Source of the DNA: Sphingobium sp. TKS
GTDB taxonomy: Bacteria; Pseudomonadota; Alphaproteobacteria; Sphingomonadales; Sphingomonadaceae
DNA length: 64,000 nt
Assembly (NCBI RefSeq): GCF_001563265.1
Contig: NZ_CP005083.1
Coordinates: 685,001 to 749,000 of the forward strand
Direction of reading: 5' to 3'
The notes under the pieces were generated by a model, which saw nothing but the letters and a program-made list of their open reading frames with translations, made no database searches and was not told where the DNA came from. Position numbers and translations under genes: made by a program. How positions within the stretch are numbered: the stretch's first letter is position 1; each line of letters starts with the position of its first letter. Below, piece after piece: positions 43,805 to 52,538 of this stretch.

Positions 43805-44407
43805 TCAGCCGCCCGTTTTGGTCTCGCCTTCGCGGTCGCGCACACCGATGGCAGGTGCTTCTAGTTCGACGCTCTCGCTCGCAGGACGGCCAATTGCACC
43901 ACTGAAACGACGGCTATCGAGCGGAACATCCCAATTAAGGATGGCCGTCTCACCGCGAAGTCCGACGAACTTGACCGAAATCACACTACCATCAACGTCC
44001 GTTTCAATGGCCAAGCGATAGGCAAGTTCGCGCCCCTCGTCGCAATCATCAAACGAGAAGCCCAATTGGCGAAGTTCGGGCAGGCTCTGTCGCATCGTAC
44101 GATCAGTGGGCTCTTCTGCCTCGCCACGGTAGATGCGGAGAGGGACCTCGCCGATCGTGAAGATCAGCTGGAGTGACCGGTCAACGATGCCGAGCCAGTC
44201 GTATGCGTCTTCGTCTACGGCACGCAGGATGCGCGCCCTCCCAAACTGAAACGCACGGCACCCCAACGTCCACCCATTGTCACCGTTTTCTTCATCGAAG
44301 AGCTCGACTGCGGCTTGGCGACCATCGACAATCATCCGAGCCACCGCAACGATGCGGTCTTCGGTCAGATCACCATGATATTCCCACGGATAAGTTTTCG
44401 ACACCAT
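43805..44407 (-). CDS. Unknown protein heading the ImmA-HEPN operon
   Basis: A 200-aa acidic soluble protein (MVSKTYPWEYHGDLTEDRIVAVARMIVDGRQ...). Beta-rich segments include GWTLGCRAFQFGRARIL, WLGIVDRSLQLIFTIGEVPLRIY and VISVKFVGLRGETAILNWDVPLD. I recognise no domain. It is the first gene of the minus-strand operon, so it could be a sensor, an immunity protein or the ImmA substrate; the sequence does not decide. It lies next to the tRNA end of the element. Confidence 0.7.
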   Translation of the reverse strand: MVSKTYPWEYHGDLTEDRIVAVARMIVDGRQAAVELFDEENGDNGWTLGCRAFQFGRARILRAVDEDAYDWLGIVDRSLQLIFTIGEVPLRIYRGEAEEPTDRTMRQSLPELRQLGFSFDDCDEGRELAYRLAIETDVDGSVISVKFVGLRGETAILNWDVPLDSRRFSGAIGRPASESVELEAPAIGVRDREGETKTGG

Positions 44408-44791
44408 TGCCCCCTGCATACATCTCGAACTGCATCATGGGCAATTTTGGAATTTTGTCAACCAATCGCGAACATGTAAACTGATTTCAGCATCAAACGT
44501 CTTGATCGTGTGGGATGTCCAGACCTCTAGGCTATGCTGGCGAGTGCGGCCTCATTGCGTAAGCGACATACCGCCACACGTAAGCAGAGTTCATGCCGTG
44601 CGTAAGCAGTGTCGATGCTTCGCATTTGGGCGACCGCCACCCACAATCGGCCAAGGTAGGATCGCAGCAGCCCGCTCAAAATCGCCAGCTGGGTGATGAA
44701 CTCCGCCGGGAGCCACCAAAACACCGCCGTTTCTGCGGGTTTGGCCGCTTACGCAGCGCTTACTTTTGTGATTTTGCGGGGCGTGTAAACA
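44408..44791. other. Element-end region with GTAAGC hexamers
   Basis: About 380 bp without a supported gene, next to the tRNA-Gly gene. GTAAGC occurs on the plus strand at 44559, 44580 and 44602 (spacings 21 and 22), and its complement GCTTAC at 44747 and 44758 (spacing 11). Near-helical spacing of short sites next to a tRNA end is what integrase or excisionase arm sites look like. A further GTAAGC-type hexamer near 42585 shows that the motif is not unique to this stretch. Confidence 0.45.
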
Positions 44792-44817
44792 GAAAAAGCG
44801 ACCCGTTTGGGTCGCTT
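44792..44817 (-). terminator. Terminator downstream of tRNA-Gly
   Basis: On the minus strand AAGCGACCC-AAAC-GGGTCGCTT is a perfect 9-bp stem with a 4-base loop followed by TTTC. It lies 27 bases past the tRNA 3' end and is a strong intrinsic terminator for the tRNA. Its closeness to the tRNA means that either the element brought it or the crossover lies further out. Confidence 0.85.
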
Positions 44818-44843
44818 AACTACTTGTTTTTCCTTGGGAAAAC

Positions 44844-44918
44844 TGGAGCGGGCGAAGGGATTCGAACCCTCGACCCCAACCTTGGCAAGGTTGTGCTCTA
44901 CCCCTGAGCTACGCCCGC
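44844..44918 (-). tRNA. tRNA-Gly (anticodon GCC)
   Basis: The cloverleaf reads on the minus strand from GCGGGCGTAGCTCAG at 44918. It has the anticodon stem-loop CCTTGCCAAGG with anticodon GCC (complement of 44884-44886), the T arm GGGTTCGAATCCC, and the acceptor end CGCCCGCT followed by an encoded CCA. tRNA-Gly genes are frequent ICE attachment sites, and here the mobile region lies on the 3' side. No second copy of the 3' end is in the window, so attachment remains inferred. Confidence 0.97.
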
Positions 44919-45121
44919 TCTGGCGGCCGGAGGAGGTGTCCTCTCGGCGGGTGGGGGGCAACTAGCAGCGGCTTCCCACCTCGGCAAGGGAGAATCTGCA
45001 GGAAGCCATTTTTTTCTCCGCGAAGCCATTTCGTCCCAAATAGCGGAATCATGCATTGCGCCTTGGCGCTGCGTTGCGATATGCTACTGTTCATTCCCTA
45101 AATCTCTGACGTACTGACGGA

Positions 45122-45127
45122 TATAAT
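45122..45127 (+). promoter_or_regulatory. Candidate -10 box of the pao operon
   Basis: A perfect TATAAT lies 45 bases before ATG 45172. I see no convincing -35 at 16-18 bases upstream. AGGAGG at about 45157-45162 is a strong ribosome-binding site for the first gene. Confidence 0.45.
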
Positions 45128-45171
45128 CGCCTCCCATTTCGTATCGCATGGGGATTAGGAGGAGTGCAGCT

Positions 45172-45804
45172 ATGACCGCCGAACCATTGACGCGCCGCAG
45201 CCTGCTCCAGGGTAGCGCCGCTGCCGCCGCCGCGATCCCCGCTTTGGGAGAGGCGCAGGCGGCTCCCGCCAGACGCAAGGAAGGAGCGCCGATGACGCCT
45301 GTAGGACTGACCGTGAACGGCCGCGAAGTGCATCTTCAACTCGATCCGCGCACGACGCTGCTCGATGCCCTGCGCGAACATTTGCACCTGACCGGCACGA
45401 AGAAGGGCTGCGATCATGGGCAATGCGGTGCCTGCACGGTGATTGTCGAGGGGCGGCGGATCAATAGCTGCCTCACCCTCGCCGTGATGCATGAGGGCGA
45501 TCATGTGACCACCATCGAAGGGATCGGCACGCCGGAAAAGCTCCATCCCATGCAGCGCGCCTTCATCACTCATGACGGCTATCAATGCGGCTATTGCACG
45601 CCTGGCCAGATCTGTTCGGCGGTGGCGGTGCTGGAGGAGATCGAGGCGGGCATCCCCAGCCACGCCACGCAAGATCTCGACCGCATCGCCTTTTCCGAGA
45701 GCGAGGTGCGCGAACGGATGAGCGGCAATATCTGCCGCTGCGCCGCCTATCCCAACATCGTCGCGGCGATTCGCCAAGTCGCGGAGGAGGGGGTAAAGGC
45801 ATGA
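45172..45804 (+). CDS. paoA: PaoA-like 2Fe-2S subunit of periplasmic aldehyde oxidoreductase
   Basis: A 210-aa iron-sulphur subunit with a Tat signal ([15 protein letters not shown], cleavage after AQA near residue 30), so it is exported folded. The first cluster uses C80, C85, C88 and C100 ([12 protein letters not shown]... NSC); the second uses CGYC (139-142) and CRC (188-190). It matches E. coli PaoA (YagT). ATG 45172 follows AGGAGG. It overlaps the FAD subunit gene by 4 bases. Confidence 0.9.
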   Translation: MTAEPLTRRSLLQGSAAAAAAIPALGEAQAAPARRKEGAPMTPVGLTVNGREVHLQLDPRTTLLDALREHLHLTGTKKGCDHGQCGACTVIVEGRRINSCLTLAVMHEGDHVTTIEGIGTPEKLHPMQRAFITHDGYQCGYCTPGQICSAVAVLEEIEAGIPSHATQDLDRIAFSESEVRERMSGNICRCAAYPNIVAAIRQVAEEGVKA

Positions 45805-46751
45805 GACCATTCACCTACAGCCGTGCCGCCAGTGTCGAGGAAGCAGCGAAGACCGCCGCCGCGACCCAGGGCGCGCGTTTCATCGCGGGCGGCACCAATC
45901 TGCTCGACCTGATGAAGCTCCAGATCGAGATGCCGACCCATCTGATCGACGTCAATCATCTGGGCCTCGACCGCATCGAGCCGACGGCTGAAGGCGGCCT
46001 GCGGATCGGGGCGATGGTCCGCAATACCGATCTCGCCGCCGACAAAATGGTCCGCCGCGATTATGCGGTGTTGAGCCGCGCCCTGCTGGCGGGCGCGTCC
46101 GGGCAGCTCCGCAACAAGGCGACGACGGGCGGCAACCTGCTCCAGCGCACCCGCTGCCCTTATTTCTACGACACGCGCATGCCCTGCAACAAGCGCAAGC
46201 CGGGCAGCGGTTGCGGCGCGCTCAAGGGGATGAGCCGTAGCCTCGCCATCCTGGGCACAAGCGAATCTTGCATCGCGCAGCATCCCTCCGACATGGCGGT
46301 GGCGCTGCGCCTGCTGGATGCCAGCGTCGACACGGCGAGCGCCGACGGCAGCCGCCGGACGATCCCGATCGCTGATTTCCACCTCTTGCCCGGCGATACG
46401 CCGGAGGTGGAAAATGCGCTGAGGCCCGGCGAGCTCATCACTTCGGTCACTTTGCCCAAGCCGCTGGGCGGCACCCATGTCTATCGCAAGGTCCGCGACC
46501 GCGCTTCCTATGCCTTCGCGCTGGTGTCGGTCGCGGCGGTGTTCGCGAAGGACGGCCAGGCCCGCTTCGCCTTCGGCGGCATAGGGACCAAGCCCTGGCG
46601 CACCGACGCCGCCGATGCGGCAGCACTCTCCGGCGCGGCAGCCGTCGCCGAGGCGGCGCTCAGCGGCGCGCGCCCCACCGAGCACAACGCGTTCAAGCAG
46701 CAACTGACCGCCCGCACCCTTGCCTCGCTCTACCGTCAGAAGGGGGTCTGA
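45801..46751 (+). CDS. paoB: PaoB-like FAD subunit of aldehyde oxidoreductase
   Basis: A 316-aa FAD-binding subunit of the xanthine dehydrogenase family: [15 protein letters not shown] (about 25-39) and [12 protein letters not shown]. Four cysteines at 119, 129, 138 and 157 match the extra 4Fe-4S site of PaoB, which ordinary XdhB lacks. It would pass electrons from the molybdenum subunit to an acceptor. ATG overlaps the paoA stop and paoC starts 3 bases after the stop. Confidence 0.9.
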   Translation: MRPFTYSRAASVEEAAKTAAATQGARFIAGGTNLLDLMKLQIEMPTHLIDVNHLGLDRIEPTAEGGLRIGAMVRNTDLAADKMVRRDYAVLSRALLAGASGQLRNKATTGGNLLQRTRCPYFYDTRMPCNKRKPGSGCGALKGMSRSLAILGTSESCIAQHPSDMAVALRLLDASVDTASADGSRRTIPIADFHLLPGDTPEVENALRPGELITSVTLPKPLGGTHVYRKVRDRASYAFALVSVAAVFAKDGQARFAFGGIGTKPWRTDAADAAALSGAAAVAEAALSGARPTEHNAFKQQLTARTLASLYRQKGV

Positions 46752-46754
46752 GCC

Positions 46755-48971
46755 ATGAAGTTCGACACGCCAGCCACCGCCAACCCGATCGACCGGGGCC
46801 GCGTCATCGGCATTTCCCATGACCGGATAGACGGCGCCGCGAAGGTCACCGGCACCGCGCCCTATGCCTATGAACGGCATGATGCCGCGCCCAACGCCGC
46901 CTATGGCTGGATCGTCGGTTCGGCCATCGCCAAGGGGCGGATCAGCGCCATGGACCTGCGCGCAGCGGAGGCCGCGCCCGGCGTGCTGGGCATCGTCACG
47001 CACCAGAATGCGGGGGCGCTCGGCAAGGGCAATATGAACACCGCCCATCTGCTCGGCGGGCCGCAGATCGAACATTATGAGCAGGCGGTGGCGCTGGTGA
47101 TCGCGGACACGCTGGAAAATGCGCGTGACGCCGCCCAGCTCGTCCGCATCGACTACGCCGTGGAACAGGGCCGGTTCGACCTCGCGGCGGAGCGCATGAA
47201 CGGCGTCCCGCCCGAGGGCGGCTTCGGCGGGCCGGCGGATACCAAGGCAGGCGATTTCGATGCCGGTTTCGCCAAAGCAGCGGTGAGGATCGACCAGAGC
47301 TACACCACCCCCGACCAAAGCCATGCGATGATGGAGCCGCATGCGACCATCGCCGCCTGGAACGGCGACAAGCTCACCCTCTGGACCTCCAACCAGATGA
47401 TCGCCTGGAGCGTGGGCGAGATGGCGAAGACGCTGAAGATCCCCAAGGAGAATATCCGCCTCGTCTCCCCCTATATCGGCGGCGGCTTCGGCGCGAAGCT
47501 GTTCCTGCGCGCCGATGCGCTGCTCGCGGCGCTGGGGTCGCGCATGGTCGGCCGTCCGGTCAAGGTGGCGATCGCCCGGCCGCAAATCCCCAACAACACC
47601 ACCCATCGTCCCGCCACCATCCAGCGCATCCGCATCGGCGCCGACAGGCATGGCGTGATCGACGCCATAGCCCATGAAGTCTGGTCGGGCGACCTGCCCG
47701 GCGGCGGGGCGGAGACGGCGGCGCAGCAGACGCGCCTGCTCTATCGCGGCCCCAACCGGTTGACGACGCATCGCCTGTCGACGCTGGACCTGCCGGAGGG
47801 CAACGCCATGCGCGCACCGGGCGAGGCGGTGGGCCTGCTCGCGCTGGAGGTCGCGATGGACGAACTGGCCGAAGCCTGCGGCGTCGATCCGGTGGAACTG
47901 CGCATCCGCAACGATGTGCAATATGATCCGGAAGCCGGACCGCAGCGTCCTTTCTCCAGCCGGAAGCTGGTCGAATGCCTCCGCGAAGGCGCGGAACGCT
48001 TTGGCTGGAACCGCCGCAATCCCAAGCCGGGTCAGGTGCGCGATGGCCGCTGGCTGGTCGGCATGGGCGTCGCTTCCGCCTTTCGCAACAATCTGGTCAC
48101 CAAATCGGGGGCGCGCATCGGCGTCGATGCCAGGGGGCATGTCATCGTCGAAACCGACATGACCGATATCGGCACCGGCAGCTACACGATCATCGGCCAG
48201 ACCGCGGCGGAAATGCTGGGCGTGCCGCTGGAGGCCGTGACCGTGCGTCTGGGCGACAGCCGCTTTCCCGCATCGGCCGGGTCGGGCGGGCAATGGGGCG
48301 CTAACAGCGCCACGGCGGGCGTCTATGCCGCCGCCATGGCCCTGCGCGCGAAGCTGGCGGAAAAGGCGGGCTTCGCGGCGGACCAGGCGCTGTTCGAAGA
48401 TGGCCTGGTGCGGCTGGGCAACCAGTCCCAGCCGCTCGGCACGCTTGCGGGGCGCGAGGGGCTGTGGGCGGAGGACAGCATGGACTATGGCGACCTCGCC
48501 AAACGTTATGCGCAGGCGACCTTCGGCGCGCATTTCTGCGAGGTCGGCGTGGACATCGACACCGCCGAAGTCCGCGTCCGCCGCATGGGCGGAGCCTTTG
48601 CCGCCGGGCGCATCCTCAACCCCAAATCGGCGCGCAGCCAGGTGGTCGGCGCGATGACCATGGGGGTCGGCGCGGCGCTGATGGAGGAACTGAGCGTCGA
48701 CACCCGATTCGGCTTTTTCGTCAATCACGACATGGCCGAATATCTGGTGCCGGTGCATGCCGACATTCCTGATCAGGACGTGTTGTTCGTCGAGGAACTG
48801 GACGACAAAAGCTCACCCATGAAGGCCAAGGGCGTCGGTGAACTGGGCATTTGCGGTGCGGGGGCGGCGGTCGCCAATGCGATCTACAATGCCACGGGCA
48901 TAAGGCTGCGCGATTATCCGCTGACGATCGACAAGATTCTGGCCGCGTCAACAGGAAAAAGGGTCGCTTGA
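46755..48971 (+). CDS. paoC: PaoC-like molybdenum-cofactor subunit
   Basis: A 738-aa catalytic subunit of the xanthine dehydrogenase family. Recognisable parts are RIDGAAKVTGTAPYAYE (N-terminal), SPYIGGGFGAKLFLRAD, GQWGANSATAG and the C-terminal KGVGELGICGAGAAV with the catalytic Glu near 694. It would oxidise aldehydes with the MCD form of the cofactor. The protein lacks its own signal and would be exported by PaoA's Tat signal. No paoD/xdhC-like maturation gene is in the window. Confidence 0.92.
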   Translation: MKFDTPATANPIDRGRVIGISHDRIDGAAKVTGTAPYAYERHDAAPNAAYGWIVGSAIAKGRISAMDLRAAEAAPGVLGIVTHQNAGALGKGNMNTAHLLGGPQIEHYEQAVALVIADTLENARDAAQLVRIDYAVEQGRFDLAAERMNGVPPEGGFGGPADTKAGDFDAGFAKAAVRIDQSYTTPDQSHAMMEPHATIAAWNGDKLTLWTSNQMIAWSVGEMAKTLKIPKENIRLVSPYIGGGFGAKLFLRADALLAALGSRMVGRPVKVAIARPQIPNNTTHRPATIQRIRIGADRHGVIDAIAHEVWSGDLPGGGAETAAQQTRLLYRGPNRLTTHRLSTLDLPEGNAMRAPGEAVGLLALEVAMDELAEACGVDPVELRIRNDVQYDPEAGPQRPFSSRKLVECLREGAERFGWNRRNPKPGQVRDGRWLVGMGVASAFRNNLVTKSGARIGVDARGHVIVETDMTDIGTGSYTIIGQTAAEMLGVPLEAVTVRLGDSRFPASAGSGGQWGANSATAGVYAAAMALRAKLAEKAGFAADQALFEDGLVRLGNQSQPLGTLAGREGLWAEDSMDYGDLAKRYAQATFGAHFCEVGVDIDTAEVRVRRMGGAFAAGRILNPKSARSQVVGAMTMGVGAALMEELSVDTRFGFFVNHDMAEYLVPVHADIPDQDVLFVEELDDKSSPMKAKGVGELGICGAGAAVANAIYNATGIRLRDYPLTIDKILAASTGKRVA

Positions 48972-49025
48972 ACTTCTCCGCCGGTGTCCCTAGTCCCCTC
49001 CGCAAAAGAGGTGGGAAAGGGCGTC

Positions 49026-51059
49026 ATGAAATATCTTCCGCTGTCACTGGCTTTGGCCGCACTACCGACCGTCGCGGCCGCCGAGACGGAGGCACCCGAT
49101 CCGGCCCGCATCGTCGTGACGGGGGAGGGACTTTCCCTGCCGCCCGGAACGCCGGCCTATGGATCAGTGATCATCGACCGGGATCGGCTGACCAACAGCG
49201 CCTCCGGCCGGATCGAAAACGTGCTGGGCGATGTCGCCGGTTTCCAGCAGTTCCGCCGCTCCGACAGCCGTTCGGCCAATCCTTCGGCGCAGGGGGCGAC
49301 ATTGCGCGCTCTGGGCGGCAATGCGTCCAGCCGGACGCTGGTGCTGCTCGACGGCGTGCCCATGGCCGATCCCTTTTTCGGCTATATCCCGTTCAGCGCG
49401 CTGGTGCCCGACCGCCTGTCGGTGGTGCGGGTGACGCGGGGTGGCGGGATAGGAGCCTTCGGCGCGGGCGCGGTGGCGGGGACCATCGAACTGGCCAGCG
49501 CTACCCGTGACCAGCTCCCGACCTTCGGCGCCAGCGCCTTCTACGGCAGCAGGGACGCGACCGAACTCTCCGCCAGCCTGATCCCGGATCTGGGCAACGG
49601 CTATGTTTCGCTGTCGGGCCGCTGGGACCGGGGCGACGGGTTCCAGACCACGCCCAAGGACCAGCGCGTCGCCGCCACCGCGCCCGCCGCCTATGACGGC
49701 TGGTCGACCAATTTGCGCGCCGTCGCGCCGCTTTCCGCCACATCGGAAATCCAGTTTCGCGGCACCATCTTCCATGACGAGCGGACCCTGCGCTTCAAGG
49801 GCGCGGACAGCATGAGCGAAGGGCAGGACGCCAGCATCCGCTTCATCTCGCGTGGCCCGTGGCAGGTCGATGCGCTGGCCTATATCCAGGCGCGCAACTT
49901 CTCCAACATTGTGATCTCGGCCTCCAGCTTCCGCAAGTCGCTCGACCAGCGCAACACGCCCTCGACCGGCATCGGCGGCAAGATCGAACTACGCCCGCCG
50001 GTCGGCCCCGATCATGTGCTGCGCTTCGGCGCCGATACCCGCTTCGCCACCGGCGACATGTTCGAGGACGCCTATAACGCCAATATCGCCGCCAATCCCG
50101 TCACCGCCCGGCGCCATGCGGGCGGCGAGCAGATGACCACCGGCCTCTTTGCTGAGGATGACTGGACGCTGGGCCGCCTGGTCCTGACCGGCGGGGTGCG
50201 GGCGGATCGCTGGACGATCAGCGACGGCTTCTTCCGCGCCACCGGCACGGGCGCGGCGAACAACAGCTTTGCCAATCGTTCCGACTGGCAGTTCTCCGGA
50301 AGGGCGGGTGCGCTTTACCGGATCAGCGATGCCGTCGCCCTACGCGGCGCGGGCTATACCGGCTTTCGGCTGCCGACGCTCAACGAACTGTACCGGCCTT
50401 TCGTGGTCAGTTCTGCCACGTCGATGGTGACTACTAATGCCAACCCGGCACTTGAAAGCGAGAAGTTAAAAGGTGTTGAGTCAGGTGTCGATGTAACGCC
50501 CGTTTCCGGTGTAAGCCTGTCAGCGACCGCCTTCTATAATCGCCTCGACAACGCCATTGGCAATGTCACCCGGAGTTCAACGGTTGTGGCAGGGCGACAA
50601 ATCATTGTACGGGAACGCCAGAACATTGATGCCATCATTGCCAAAGGCTTTGAGCTCACGGCATCCGCTCGAGCAGGCGATTTCCTGCTTTCGGCTTCCT
50701 ACGCCTATAGCCACAGTAGCGTGCATGCGCCGGGCATGGCCTTTGACGGCCTCACCCCCGCGCAAAGCCCGCGTCATGCCGCCAGCGCCACGCTCGCCTG
50801 GGAGCCGAAGCAAGGTCCGGCGCTCTCCGCCACGATGCGCTATGTCAGCAAGCAATATGAGGACGATCTCCAGACCGATGTGCTGCCCCACGCGCTGACG
50901 GTCGACGCGGTGGCGCGCTTGCCCCTCGGCCATGGCGTGACCCTGGTCGCGCGCGGCGAGAATCTCTTCGACGAGGAGGTGATTACCCGCAACGCCGGAG
51001 GGTCCATCGACCTTGGCACGCCCCGGACGCTGTGGATCGGTTTCCGTTTCGCAAGCTGA
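49026..51059 (+). CDS. TonB-dependent outer-membrane receptor
   Basis: A 677-aa receptor with a signal peptide (MKYLPLSLALAALPTVAAAE), a TonB-box-like RIVVTGEG, a plug domain (LGDVAGFQQFRRSDSRSANPSAQGATLRALGGNASSRTLVLLDGVP) and a 22-strand-type barrel ending GTPRTLWIGFRFAS with a terminal aromatic region. GGGAAAGG precedes ATG 49026. It follows the pao genes on the same strand, so the operon may handle an aromatic or aldehyde substrate. Bases 50395-50740 have visibly lower G+C and different codon use, as if recombined. Confidence 0.9.
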   Translation: MKYLPLSLALAALPTVAAAETEAPDPARIVVTGEGLSLPPGTPAYGSVIIDRDRLTNSASGRIENVLGDVAGFQQFRRSDSRSANPSAQGATLRALGGNASSRTLVLLDGVPMADPFFGYIPFSALVPDRLSVVRVTRGGGIGAFGAGAVAGTIELASATRDQLPTFGASAFYGSRDATELSASLIPDLGNGYVSLSGRWDRGDGFQTTPKDQRVAATAPAAYDGWSTNLRAVAPLSATSEIQFRGTIFHDERTLRFKGADSMSEGQDASIRFISRGPWQVDALAYIQARNFSNIVISASSFRKSLDQRNTPSTGIGGKIELRPPVGPDHVLRFGADTRFATGDMFEDAYNANIAANPVTARRHAGGEQMTTGLFAEDDWTLGRLVLTGGVRADRWTISDGFFRATGTGAANNSFANRSDWQFSGRAGALYRISDAVALRGAGYTGFRLPTLNELYRPFVVSSATSMVTTNANPALESEKLKGVESGVDVTPVSGVSLSATAFYNRLDNAIGNVTRSSTVVAGRQIIVRERQNIDAIIAKGFELTASARAGDFLLSASYAYSHSSVHAPGMAFDGLTPAQSPRHAASATLAWEPKQGPALSATMRYVSKQYEDDLQTDVLPHALTVDAVARLPLGHGVTLVARGENLFDEEVITRNAGGSIDLGTPRTLWIGFRFAS

Positions 51060-51119
51060 AGCGCAACCCTCTGAAAAAGCGCGCTGGCTGAGGCCGGGCA
51101 AAGCTGTATGAGGGACGCC

Positions 51120-51905
51120 ATGCGCCTTTCATTCCTCTTCGCCCTGCCGTTCCTCGCCGCTTCGCCCGCCCAGGCCTGGGGGCCGATCGGTCACCGGATC
51201 ACCGGCACCATTGCCGACCAGAATCTGAGCGGCGCGGCGCGCGCCCAGGTCCGCCTGCTGCTGGGGACGGAGGATCTGGCGGAGGCGTCGACCTGGCCCG
51301 ACGACATGCGGTCCGACCCTGCCGAATATTGGCGCAAGACGGCCAGCCCCTGGCATTATGTCACGGTCAAGCAGGGCGATCACTACAGCCCATCCGACGC
51401 CCCGAAGGAGGGCGACGCGATGACCGCCCTGACCCGCTTCACCGCAATCCTGCGCGATCCCAAGGCGTCGCTGGACGACCGCCGCCAAGCACTGCGTTTC
51501 GTCGTTCACATCATCGGGGATCTGCATCAACCGCTGCATGTCGGCGGCGGCGATGACCGTGGCGGCAATGATGTGAAGGTCACCTTCTTCGGTGCGGCGA
51601 CCAATCTGCATTCGGTCTGGGATTCGGGCCTGATCGAGCAGCGCGCCCTGTCCTATTCGGAATATGCGAACTGGCTGTCGCGTTCGATCACGCCGCAGCA
51701 GATGATCGCCTGGAGCATCTGCGATCCCGATAGTTGGACTCGCGAAAGCATTGCGCTGCGCAAGACCGTCTATTCGGCCGATCCGGCTTTGTCCTGGGAC
51801 TATGTCTATCAGCATCGCGCCGAGCTGGACGACCGGCTGCGCCGTGCGGGCGTCCGCATCGCCGCCTGCCTGAACGCAATTTTCGATTCCCCGCAACAGC
51901 CCTAA
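51120..51905 (+). CDS. S1/P1-family nuclease
   Basis: A 261-aa secreted zinc nuclease: signal peptide MRLSFLFALPFLAASPAQA and a mature N-terminus WGPIGHRI, whose Trp binds zinc in this family. Further motifs are WPDDMR, WHYVTV, RFVVHIIGDLHQPLHVGGGDDRGGND and NLHSVWDSGLIE. Family members cleave single-stranded DNA or RNA. The stop codon lies inside the left arm of the palindrome at 51898-52053. Confidence 0.93.
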   Translation: MRLSFLFALPFLAASPAQAWGPIGHRITGTIADQNLSGAARAQVRLLLGTEDLAEASTWPDDMRSDPAEYWRKTASPWHYVTVKQGDHYSPSDAPKEGDAMTALTRFTAILRDPKASLDDRRQALRFVVHIIGDLHQPLHVGGGDDRGGNDVKVTFFGAATNLHSVWDSGLIEQRALSYSEYANWLSRSITPQQMIAWSICDPDSWTRESIALRKTVYSADPALSWDYVYQHRAELDDRLRRAGVRIAACLNAIFDSPQQP

Positions 51906-52053
51906 GGCCAATCGACATTCAGCCCTGACGGCCTGCAAATGGCGCTTTTCCGTGCTTCCGGTGCTCACGTACTTTTAGTACGCTGCGCTCCGGGTCACGA
52001 AAAACCACCATTTTCGGCACGTCATCATCTGAATGTCGATTGGCCTTAGGGCT
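51898..52053. repeat. 156-bp interrupted palindrome between converging genes
   Basis: The outer arms (51898-51922 and 52029-52053) are perfect 25-bp inverted copies beginning AGCCCTAAGG. The inner part is an imperfect palindrome too, centred near GTACTTTTAGTAC at 51969-51981. It lies between the S1/P1 gene and the phosphatase gene, which converge, and includes the S1/P1 stop codon. It may act as a bidirectional terminator or be a mobile REP-like repeat; similar intergenic palindromes are common in sphingomonads. Confidence 0.85.
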
Positions 52054-52070
52054 TGGCTAAGCAGCCCGCG

Positions 52071-52538
52071 CTAATCCCGATCCCGCAACCGCTCCACGAT
52101 CGCCCTGGCGGCGCGTGTCACATCATCCCAGGTCACGTCGAACCCGGCATCGTCGCCAAAATAAGGATCGGTGACCCCGCTCCCTTCGCGTCCCGGCACC
52201 AGGTCCATCAGCAGCCGCAATTCCGCTGTGCCATCCGAAGGCCGCACCCGCCGCAGGTTCCGCAGATTCTCCGCATCCAGCGCGAAGACATAATCGAACC
52301 GCTGGAAATCCACAGCCGTCACCTGCCGCCCGCGATAGCCCGAAATATCGATCCCATGCCGCAGCGCCACCGCCTGCGCCCGGTTATCCGGCGGCGATCC
52401 CACATGCCAGTCCCCGGTTCCGGCCGAATCCACCTCGACCGCCAGCCCGGCCCGCTCCGCCTCCGCCCGCAGAGCAGCCTCCGCCAGCGGCGACCGGCAG
52501 ATATTGCCCAGACAGACGAAGAGGATCGAAGCGCTCAT
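52071..52538 (-). CDS. Low-molecular-weight protein-tyrosine phosphatase
   Basis: A 155-aa phosphatase: the P-loop VCLGNICRS holds C9 and R15 (CX5R), and VTDPYFGDD gives the general acid Asp. It would dephosphorylate tyrosine; arsenate reductase activity is a less likely alternative. Its ATG overlaps the stop of the HerA-like gene by 4 bases, an unusual partner. Confidence 0.93.
   Translation of the reverse strand: MSASILFVCLGNICRSPLAEAALRAEAERAGLAVEVDSAGTGDWHVGSPPDNRAQAVALRHGIDISGYRGRQVTAVDFQRFDYVFALDAENLRNLRRVRPSDGTAELRLLMDLVPGREGSGVTDPYFGDDAGFDVTWDDVTRAARAIVERLRDRD

Noticed and set aside
44408..44843. Integrase gene next to tRNA-Gly
   Set aside because: Frames here are short with no tyrosine-recombinase motifs; an integrase, if any, lies beyond the left edge of the window.
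45747..48758. A 1003-codon open frame antisense to paoB and paoC
   Set aside because: It is a GC-rich shadow: His/Arg/Gly-rich composition, no domain, and both paoB and paoC on the other strand have clear families and cofactor motifs.
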